Below are positions 7,018 through 11,933 of a stretch of 13,216 nucleotides of DNA, in pieces (position 1 is the stretch's first letter; the number at the start of each line of letters is the position of its first letter). Below the pieces are notes generated by a model, which saw only the letters and a list, made by a program, of their open reading frames with translations, searched no databases and had not been told where the DNA came from. The DNA is from Actinomycetota bacterium. Lineage in GTDB: Bacteria > Actinomycetota > Actinomycetes > Actinomycetales > Cellulomonadaceae. The translations under genes and the position numbers were made by a program. The stretch spans positions 1 through 13,216 of the forward strand of contig JAHIJU010000357.1 in the NCBI GenBank assembly GCA_018898235.1, given 5' to 3'.

Positions 7018-7907
7018 CGATCGAGGTTGTGCACGACCGGACGGGGCTCGACGAGGCCCTGGACGCCCAGGGGCCCGGGCCGCGGGCGGTCGTGATGACG
7101 ATGGGTGCCTTGCACGCCGGACACCTGGCGCTGGTGCGCCGTGCGCGGGAGCTGGCCGAGCACGTGGTGGTCACGGTGTTCGTCAACCCGTTGCAGTTCG
7201 GCCCGACGGAGGATCTGGCGCGGTACCCCCGCGACCTGGCCGCCGACCGTGCGCTGCTGGACCCGTTGCTGGGGGACGGCGATGTCCTGTTCGCGCCGTC
7301 GGTCCACGAGATGTACCCGTCCGGCGACCCGGCCGTGACCGTGTCGGCGGGCCGGATCGGCGAGGTGCTGGAGGGCGGTCAGCGCCCCGGCCACCTCGAC
7401 GGGGTGCTCACGGTGGTGCTCAAGCTGCTGCACCGCACCCGTCCGCAGGTCGCGCTGTTCGGGCAGAAGGACGCCCAGCAGCTGGCGGCGGTTCGCACCA
7501 TGGTGCGCGACCTCGACCTGCCCGTGCGGATCGAGGCGGTCTCGACCGTGCGCGACGACGACGGCCTGGCGCTGTCGAGCCGCAACGCCTACCTCTCACC
7601 CGAGCAGCGCACGCGCGCGCTCGCGCTGGTCAGGGCCCTGCGGGCCGGGGAGGAGGCCGCGCGGCACGGTGCCGGCGCCCACGGGGTGCGCGATGCCGCG
7701 TACGAGGTGCTGGCCGCTGCCGTCGACCGCCTGGACTACGTCGAGGTGGTGGACGAGGCGTTCGTGCCGCTGCGTCCGGACGTCGACGGCGCGGCGACCC
7801 TCGTGCTGGCCGGGGTGGTGGGCACCACGAGGCTCATCGACAACGTGCCCCTGGTGGTGGCGCGACGGCCGGTCGAGGCTCGACCCGCCGATACGATCGG
7901 CGGATGA
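7014..7907 (+). CDS. panC: Pantothenate synthetase
   Basis: A 297-residue cytoplasmic ligase that joins pantoate and beta-alanine using ATP, via a pantoyl-adenylate, to give vitamin B5. Diagnostic motifs are intact: MTMGALHAGHLALVRRA (28-44) with the HxGH nucleotide-binding signature, FVNPLQFGPTEDLARYPR (56-73), GQRPGHLDGVLTVVLKLL (122-139), FGQKDAQQL (149-157) and the KMSKS-like LSSRN (187-191). Length is usual. The start GTG 7014 has GGAGGGG at 7005-7011 and overlaps the previous stop. The stop overlaps the lysS ATG (ATGA). In mycobacteria panD and coaX follow; here they do not, so beta-alanine must be supplied by a gene elsewhere or by another route. The last ~20 bases also hold the lysS promoter and an inverted repeat. 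Confidence 0.96.
   Translation: MTIEVVHDRTGLDEALDAQGPGPRAVVMTMGALHAGHLALVRRARELAEHVVVTVFVNPLQFGPTEDLARYPRDLAADRALLDPLLGDGDVLFAPSVHEMYPSGDPAVTVSAGRIGEVLEGGQRPGHLDGVLTVVLKLLHRTRPQVALFGQKDAQQLAAVRTMVRDLDLPVRIEAVSTVRDDDGLALSSRNAYLSPEQRTRALALVRALRAGEEAARHGAGAHGVRDAAYEVLAAAVDRLDYVEVVDEAFVPLRPDVDGAATLVLAGVVGTTRLIDNVPLVVARRPVEARPADTIGG
7885..7903. promoter_or_regulatory. Perfect inverted repeat abutting the lysS start
   Basis: CCGCCGAT (7885-7892), a three-base loop ACG, then ATCGGCGG (7896-7903) form a perfect 8-bp stem that ends one base before the lysS ATG at 7904. It spans the candidate -10 box at 7892-7897. In DNA it could be an operator over the promoter. In a panC-lysS read-through RNA it would be a hairpin touching the start codon. 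A leaderless lysS transcript would lack it. A stem of this size can arise by chance in GC-rich DNA. Confidence 0.5.
7892..7904 (+). promoter_or_regulatory. Candidate leaderless promoter of lysS (-10 TACGAT)
   Basis: TACGAT at 7892-7897 lies exactly at -12 to -7 relative to the A of the lysS ATG at 7904. It is the best -10 match of the three such sites in the window. It sits inside the 3' end of panC, so lysS could be transcribed both from upstream and from here as a leaderless message. No Shine-Dalgarno sequence precedes the ATG, and no clear -35 is seen. Confidence 0.6.
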
Positions 7908-9418
7908 CCGAGCCTGCCGCCCCCGTCGATGACCAGCCCGAACAGATCCGGGTCCGGCTCGACAAGCGCGCGCGGCTGCTGGCCGAGGGGACGGACCCGT
8001 ACCCGGTGACGGTGCCGGTGACCCGCACGATCGCGCAGATCCGTGGCGCGTACCCCGAGCTGGCGGCCGGTGTCGAGACGACCGATGAGGTCGGTGTCGC
8101 CGGCCGGGTGGTGTTCCTGCGCATCACCGGCAAGCTGTGCTTCGCCATGCTGCAGGACGGTGCGGGTGCCCGGCTGCAGGCGATGGTGAGCCTGGACGGC
8201 GTCGGGGAGCAGAGGCTGGCGGCGTTCAAGTCCGATGTCGACCTGGGCGACCACCTGTTCGTGCACGGCCGGGTGATCGCCTCCAAGCGCGGTGAGCTGT
8301 CGGTCCTGGTGGACGACTGGCGGATCGCGGCGAAGGCGGTGCGTCCGCTGCCGAACCTGTTCGAGGGCACCGAGCTCTCCGAGGAGGTCCGGGTCCGGCA
8401 GCGGTACGTCGACCTGGTGGTCAACCAGCAGTCGCGTGACATGGTGCGGATGCGGGCGGCGGTGACGCGTTCGTTGCGCCAGAACCTGTACGGCCGCGAC
8501 TTCCTCGAGGTCGAGACCCCGATGCTCCAGGTGCGGCCCGAGGGCGCGGCGGCCCGGCAGTTCGAGACGCACATGAACGCCTTCGACATGCCGCTGTTCT
8601 TGCGCATCGCCCCCGAGCTGTTCCTCAAGCGTGCCGCGGTGGGCGGTGTGGAACGGGTCTTCGAGATCAACCGGAACTTCCGGAACGAGGGCGTCGACTC
8701 CACGCATTCCCCGGAGTTCGCGATGCTGGAGGCCTATCAGGCCTACGGCGACTACGACACGATGGCCGAGCTGACGACCGATCTGATCCAGCGCGCGGCG
8801 ATCGACGCCGTGGGTTCGACGACGGTCCGCCTCGTCAGCGGCGAGGAATACGACCTCGGCGGGCAGTGGACGACGTTGCGGATGTACGACTCGTTGTCGC
8901 AGGCCCTCGGTGAGCCGGTGACCCACGACACCGACGACACGACATTGCTGAGATACCTGCAGAAGGCGGGTGTCGAGCTGGCGCCCGCGCAGCGCAACCA
9001 CGGCAAGATGGTCGAGGAGCTGTGGGAGCACCACGTCGGGCACAGCTTGTGGGCGCCGACCTACGTGCGCGACTTCCCGGTCGAGACCTCCCCGCTGACC
9101 CGCGACCACCGCAGCATTCCGGGTCTGGTGGAGAAGTGGGACCTCTACATCCGTGGCGTCGAGACCGCCACCGCGTACTCCGAGCTGGTGGACCCCGTGG
9201 TGCAGCGTCAGCGGTTCGAGGCCCAGGCCCTGCTCGCCTCGCGCGGTGACGACGACGCCATGCGGATCGACGAGGACTTCCTGACCGCGATGGAGCACGC
9301 GATGCCGCCGTCGGGCGGGATGGGCATGGGAATCGACCGGCTGTTGATCGCGCTGACCGGCCGTGGAATCCGTGACACCATCCTGTTTCCGCTCGTGAAG
9401 CCGATCTCGCCGTCATGA
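7904..9418 (+). CDS. lysS: Lysyl-tRNA synthetase, class II
   Basis: A 504-residue cytoplasmic enzyme that charges tRNA-Lys. An N-terminal OB-fold anticodon-binding domain (about 62-145; VAGRVVFLRITGKLCFAMLQD) precedes the class II catalytic core. Motif 1 is around RDFLEVETPML (198-208), motif 2 is FEINRNFRNEGVDSTHSPEF (253-272) and motif 3 is GMGMGIDRLLIALTG (472-486). The substrate-side stretch GVETATAYSELVDP (418-431) fits lysyl enzymes. Length and the absence of extra domains match a housekeeping LysS rather than the longer membrane-fused LysX. The ATG overlaps the panC stop; it is preceded by a -10 box at leaderless spacing rather than a ribosome binding site. The stop overlaps the next small gene (ATGA). 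In mycobacteria this gene likewise lies just before lsr2. Confidence 0.95.
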   Translation: MTEPAAPVDDQPEQIRVRLDKRARLLAEGTDPYPVTVPVTRTIAQIRGAYPELAAGVETTDEVGVAGRVVFLRITGKLCFAMLQDGAGARLQAMVSLDGVGEQRLAAFKSDVDLGDHLFVHGRVIASKRGELSVLVDDWRIAAKAVRPLPNLFEGTELSEEVRVRQRYVDLVVNQQSRDMVRMRAAVTRSLRQNLYGRDFLEVETPMLQVRPEGAAARQFETHMNAFDMPLFLRIAPELFLKRAAVGGVERVFEINRNFRNEGVDSTHSPEFAMLEAYQAYGDYDTMAELTTDLIQRAAIDAVGSTTVRLVSGEEYDLGGQWTTLRMYDSLSQALGEPVTHDTDDTTLLRYLQKAGVELAPAQRNHGKMVEELWEHHVGHSLWAPTYVRDFPVETSPLTRDHRSIPGLVEKWDLYIRGVETATAYSELVDPVVQRQRFEAQALLASRGDDDAMRIDEDFLTAMEHAMPPSGGMGMGIDRLLIALTGRGIRDTILFPLVKPISPS

Positions 9419-9582
9419 CCGGGTGGTGGATCGGCCTGGCCGCGCTGATCCCCCCGATCGGCGTGGGGCTTCTGTTCTGGTACGTGATGCGGGCCGTGGT
9501 CAATGCCGACCGGGCGGAACGCCAGGCGCTCGCCCAAATGGACGCCGAGGCCCGACGCGCCGAAACGCCCGACGGTGATTGA
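9415..9582 (+). CDS. Small single-pass membrane protein (55 aa), unknown function
   Basis: ATG 9415 overlaps the lysS stop as ATGA and the frame ends at TGA 9580-9582. The product begins MTGWWIGLAALIPPIGVG and has one hydrophobic segment (about 4-27, with a Pro-Pro kink), then a charged, mostly helical tail (RAERQALAQMDAEARRAE). Tight coupling to lysS, a codon pattern like its neighbours' and a clean membrane-anchor plus amphipathic tail argue that it is a real gene despite its size. Its stop codon overlaps the -35 box of lsr2. I do not recognise a named family; similar short membrane proteins occur near lsr2 in related actinobacteria, as I recall. No function is proposed. Confidence 0.68.
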   Translation: MTGWWIGLAALIPPIGVGLLFWYVMRAVVNADRAERQALAQMDAEARRAETPDGD

Positions 9583-9607
9583 CTGACTTATCGCGCGGTG
9601 TCATGAT
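9579..9607 (+). promoter_or_regulatory. lsr2 promoter (-35 TTGACT, -10 CATGAT)
   Basis: TTGACT at 9579-9584 and CATGAT at 9602-9607 are separated by 17 bases, matching five of six and four of six positions of the sigma-70 consensus. Transcription would begin near 9613-9616, giving a leader of about 30 bases with the ribosome binding site. The area is visibly more AT-rich than the rest of the window. As Lsr2 proteins prefer AT-rich DNA, self-repression here is plausible but inferred. Confidence 0.68.
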
Positions 9608-9643
9608 CTGCGGCGACCCCATTTCGACATGCTGGAGGTTTTC

Positions 9644-9973
9644 ATGGCTCAGAAGGTGCAGGTCCTGCTTGTGGACGACGTGGACGGAACGGCGGCGGAC
9701 GAGACCGTGACGTTCGCGCTCGACGGCGTTTCGTACGAGATCGACCTGACGACGGCAAATGCCGCCAAGCTGCGTGACGCGCTCGCGGCCTGGGTGGGTC
9801 ACGCCCGCAAGGTCGGCGGCCGTGCGGCACGGAGCTCGGCCCCGCGGGCCCGTCGCGCGAGCACCTCGGACGCGCAGGCGGTCCGGGACTGGGCGAAGTC
9901 CAACGGATACACGGTCTCGGAGCGCGGGCGTATCTCGGCCGAGGTCAAGACGGCGTACGACGCGGCTCACTGA
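9644..9973 (+). CDS. lsr2: Nucleoid-associated protein Lsr2
   Basis: A 109-residue DNA-bridging protein, the actinobacterial functional counterpart of H-NS, which binds AT-rich DNA in the minor groove and silences acquired genes. The N-terminal oligomerisation domain is clear (MAQKVQVLLVDDVDG, then ETVTFALDGVSYEIDL, residues ~20-35). A basic linker follows (ARKVGGRAARSSAPRARRA). The C-terminal DNA-binding domain has AVRDWAKSNGYTVSERGRIS with the AT-hook-like Arg-Gly-Arg at 94-96 and ends EVKTAYDAAH. Length is usual for the family. Start ATG 9644 is chosen over in-frame ATG 9629 because GGAGG at 9634-9638 lies five bases upstream and family members begin MAQKV. It has its own promoter and terminator and so is probably monocistronic. 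In mycobacteria clpC follows; here it does not. Confidence 0.97.
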   Translation: MAQKVQVLLVDDVDGTAADETVTFALDGVSYEIDLTTANAAKLRDALAAWVGHARKVGGRAARSSAPRARRASTSDAQAVRDWAKSNGYTVSERGRISAEVKTAYDAAH

Positions 9974-10015
9974 GCCGTATGACGGGGAGCCACTGAGGGG
10001 GTTCCCAGGGGGTCT

Positions 10016-10048
10016 GGGCCCGGCACGGGGCAGGTGCCGGGCCCTTGT
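10016..10048 (+). terminator. Rho-independent-type terminator after lsr2
   Basis: GGGCCCGGCAC (10016-10026) and GTGCCGGGCCC (10034-10044) form a perfect 11-bp stem with a seven-base loop, followed by a weak TTGT tract. It begins 43 bases after the lsr2 stop. The short T-run is normal for GC-rich actinobacteria, where strong hairpins often suffice. Confidence 0.78.
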
Positions 10049-10104
10049 CATGCCCCCGTCATGTCCGGTGGCAGCTCTGTGAGCAGGCGAAAGGGTGACG
10101 GTTC

Positions 10105-10137
10105 GACTCCGGGGTTATGGTGACTGCGACTGGAGTC
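10105..10137. promoter_or_regulatory. Inverted repeat upstream of the Imm26-like gene
   Basis: GACTCC (10105-10110) and GGAGTC (10132-10137) are perfect inverted arms separated by 21 bases. The enclosed spacer contains TTATGGTGACT, the only AT-leaning stretch in this leader, where a TATGGT at 10116-10121 could be a weak -10 box. The arms could be an operator or a weak RNA stem in the 5' region. The evidence is only symmetry and position. Confidence 0.3.
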
Positions 10138-10189
10138 ATAGGGTGCTGTTGCGAGATCGCGGAACGGATGCCGCGGGCTGGAGGAGACC

Positions 10190-10912
10190 ATGAAGGCACG
10201 ACTGGAGCTGGGCGACGTCTTCGCCGTCCCGCTCGACGACACCAGGGCCGGGATCGGACAGGTCGTCGCCACCTACGGGCAGGGTGCGTTCTACTTCGCC
10301 ATCTTCGACCTGATGGTCCACCCGGACGATGCGATCAACCGGGTCGACGAGGCCCTGGCCGCACCGCTGCTGTTTCTCGCCCCGTCCCTCGATGCGCGGC
10401 TGCCCGTGCCGTACCTCACCGTGATCGGCGAGCGCCCGGTGCGCGAGGGGCTCCCGTTGCCGGCCCACCGTGAGGTCGACGCGGAGAACCTGGTCCACGT
10501 CGTGGACTTCTCGGGTCGTCGGCGTCGCCCGGCGACCGACGACGAGGCGCGCCGGCTGCAGAACCGGCGCTTCATCGCACCGCTGCGGCTCGCCCGGGCG
10601 ATGCGTGCCACGGCGGGTCTCGAGCCGTGGACGGACTCCTACGCCGCGCTGATCCCGGACGAGGAGCTGAGCAGCGAGCGACTGTTCGGGACCGAGGTCG
10701 GGGGGTCCACACGGCAGGTCGAGGCGCGCTCGCCGGGGCAGGTCGCCCCGCGGGGCGAGGAGCGGGCGGGCGGGCCGGCACCTGTCGCGGGCGGCGCCCG
10801 GGCTCCCGAGTCGGTGCGCGCCTACCGGCTCTCGGCCGTCACCCGTGAGTGGTGGGACGACTGGCACCCGAACTCGCCCCGGCGGCCTGAGGCCGCGGTG
10901 TCCGGCGCCTGA
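10190..10912 (+). CDS. Imm26-like (immunity 26 / HocA family) protein, function unknown
   Basis: A 240-residue soluble protein without signal peptide or membrane segment. The N-terminus, LELGDVFAVPLDDTRAGIGQVV (5-26) followed by QGAFYFAIFDLMV, resembles the start of the Imm26 family ('GDxFAIPL...GxGQV'), some members of which are annotated as HocA-type phosphotriesterases. The resemblance is by eye and mostly limited to the first ~100 residues. A central basic stretch (SGRRRRPATDDEARRLQNRRF) and a disordered Gly/Pro/Ala region (~175-210) lead to a tryptophan-rich end, TREWWDDWHPN. ATG 10190 has GGAGG at 10180-10184, five bases upstream. It stands alone after the lsr2 terminator and converges with the GntR gene. 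No toxin gene is next to it in this window, so an immunity role is not supported by context; it may be a domesticated or misnamed family member. Confidence 0.7.
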   Translation: MKARLELGDVFAVPLDDTRAGIGQVVATYGQGAFYFAIFDLMVHPDDAINRVDEALAAPLLFLAPSLDARLPVPYLTVIGERPVREGLPLPAHREVDAENLVHVVDFSGRRRRPATDDEARRLQNRRFIAPLRLARAMRATAGLEPWTDSYAALIPDEELSSERLFGTEVGGSTRQVEARSPGQVAPRGEERAGGPAPVAGGARAPESVRAYRLSAVTREWWDDWHPNSPRRPEAAVSGA

Positions 10913-10959
10913 CCTCGTCGGACCGGACCCACTGTCACGTCGGGCCCGCTGATCGCCGC

Positions 10960-11049
10960 GCCCACCCGTCGGCGCCCCGCCGCGGAGGCGCACCGGCCGG
11001 CGGGGCCCACCCGTCGGCGACCGGCCGCTGAGGCGCACCGGCCGGGCGG
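10960..11049. repeat. Two tandem 45-bp direct repeats
   Basis: Units 10960-11004 and 11005-11049 are identical over the first 15 bases (GCCCACCCGTCGGCG) and match at about 40 of 45 positions overall, by direct comparison. The second unit ends at the base before the GntR stop codon. The repeats fill the end of the 137-base gap between two convergent genes. Each contains the self-complementary core CACCGGCCGG, so each unit may form secondary structure. Confidence 0.85.
10974..11006. terminator. Possible bidirectional terminator hairpin between convergent genes
   Basis: GCCCCGCC (10974-10981) and GGCGGGGC (10999-11006) form a perfect 8-bp stem around a 17-base loop that itself includes CCGG. 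It lies between the stops of two convergent genes and could end transcripts from either side. There is no T-tract on either strand, and the stem overlaps the direct repeats, so it may be an incidental product of them. Confidence 0.4.
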
Positions 11050-11787
11050 TCAGCCGGTGAACAGCGTGGTGTCGAACTGGTACCGCGAGGCGCGGTAGAT
11101 GTGCGTGCCGTACTCGATCACCGAACCGTCCTCGTCCCATGCGGTGCGGGCCATGGTGAGCACCGCAGCGCGCGCGGGCTCGTCCAGCATCCGTGCCTCG
11201 GCGGCGGTGGCCAGCCGGGCCCCGATCTGCTGGCGCGCGGTCCGGGGGCGGCGGCCGCGGTGGCGCAGCGCGTCGTACAGGCCCGTGGTGGCGAGCTCGT
11301 CGGCGGTCGGCGCGATCTGGGCCGGCAGGTAGTTGGTCATCACGGCGAGCGGCTCGTCGTCGGCCGACCGGAGCCGGCGGATCAGGACGACGGAGGTCCC
11401 CTCGTCGATCTCCATCGCGGCGGCGACGAGGGCGCCGGCGGGGACCACGGTGTGCTCCAGGACCCGCGTGCCGGGTTCACGGCCGTGGCGGGCGAGGTCG
11501 TCGGCCAGGCTGGTGAGCTCGACGGGTCGGCGGAAGCGTGCGGGCGCCACCTGGGTGCCGACCCCGCGGCGACGGACGAGGCGGCCCTGGTCGACGAGTC
11601 CGCGCAGTGCCTGGCGGGCGGTGGGGCGGGAGATGCCCAGCCGGGCGGCCAGGGCGATCTCGTTCTCGAGCAGCTGCCCTGGCGGCAGTCGACCGTCGGC
11701 GATGGCGGCCTCGATCGCGCTGGCGACCTGGTGGTACAGCGGCACCGGGCTGGTGCGGTCCAGGTCGATGCGCAGCGGCTCGGCCAC
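11050..11787 (-). CDS. GntR family transcriptional regulator, HutC type (UTRA domain)
   Basis: A 245-residue one-component regulator. Residues 14-80 form a GntR winged helix-turn-helix: PVPLYHQVASAIEAAIADG, then LLENEIALAARLGISRPTARQALRGLVDQGRLVRRRGVGTQV, which is a near-canonical recognition helix and wing. Residues ~90-240 fit a UTRA (HutC-type) ligand-binding domain, including the typical VVLIRRLRSADDEPLAVMTNYLP stretch and the closing YGTHIYRASRYQFDT. Such proteins are dimers that release DNA on binding a small metabolite. The start codon is GTG (11785-11787 on the complement) with a strong GGGAGGAGGG just upstream. It is divergent from an mmsA-type gene, and a palindrome lies between them, so it probably controls that catabolic gene and itself. 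The ligand cannot be read from the sequence. Confidence 0.92.
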   Translation of the reverse strand: MAEPLRIDLDRTSPVPLYHQVASAIEAAIADGRLPPGQLLENEIALAARLGISRPTARQALRGLVDQGRLVRRRGVGTQVAPARFRRPVELTSLADDLARHGREPGTRVLEHTVVPAGALVAAAMEIDEGTSVVLIRRLRSADDEPLAVMTNYLPAQIAPTADELATTGLYDALRHRGRRPRTARQQIGARLATAAEARMLDEPARAAVLTMARTAWDEDGSVIEYGTHIYRASRYQFDTTLFTG

Positions 11788-11817
11788 TGTCCCTCCTCCC
11801 GTCGTCCGGTGCCCCGC

Positions 11818-11823
11818 AGCCTA
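11818..11823 (-). promoter_or_regulatory. Candidate -10 box of the gntR gene
   Basis: Read on the minus strand, 11823 to 11818 is TAGGCT, the same hexamer as the folP -10 box. Transcription would start near 11811, giving a leader of about 24 bases that includes the ribosome binding site. The -35 region would fall at about 11841-11847, overlapping the edge of the TGTCCGGACA palindrome, as expected for self-repression. No good -35 match is present. Confidence 0.4.
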
Positions 11824-11842
11824 GTCGGTGGTGCGTATGACC

Positions 11843-11858
11843 GTATGTCCGGACAAAC
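11843..11858. promoter_or_regulatory. Candidate GntR operator (palindrome TGTCCGGACA)
   Basis: TGTCCGGACA at 11846-11855 is a perfect 10-bp palindrome. It extends to GTATGTCCGGACAAAC (11843-11858) with one mismatched pair, giving GT...AC outer ends as in many GntR-family sites. It is the most symmetrical element in the divergent gap. It touches the presumed -35 region of gntR on one side and ends one base before the TTGACA of the mmsA side. A second GTATG occurs at 11835-11839. Confidence 0.55.
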
Positions 11859-11859
11859 C

Positions 11860-11889
11860 TTGACAGCGCGTCGCGCACGGGTGCAGGGT
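11860..11889 (+). promoter_or_regulatory. Candidate mmsA promoter (-35 TTGACA)
   Basis: TTGACA at 11860-11865 is a full sigma-70 -35 consensus, rare in this GC-rich window. With an 18-base spacer the -10 would be CAGGGT (11884-11889), a poor match, so activation or an alternative -10 is possible. Transcription would start about 38 bases before the ATG at 11934. Confidence 0.45.
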
Positions 11890-11933
11890 CGTCGCGCCGT
11901 CAGCGGCGACCCATCGACGAGGAGCTCGAGCCC

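Noticed and set aside
7736..9298. Minus-strand open frame of 520 codons opposite lysS
   Set aside because: It lies wholly antisense to a confidently identified lysS, with a His/Arg-rich translation and no motif; no promoter was sought or seen for it.
10004..10026. CCCAG/CTGGG pair overlapping the left arm of the lsr2 terminator, as a possible antiterminator
   Set aside because: Five base pairs competing with an 11-bp perfect stem would be far too weak to matter, and there is no leader peptide or ligand-binding structure nearby.
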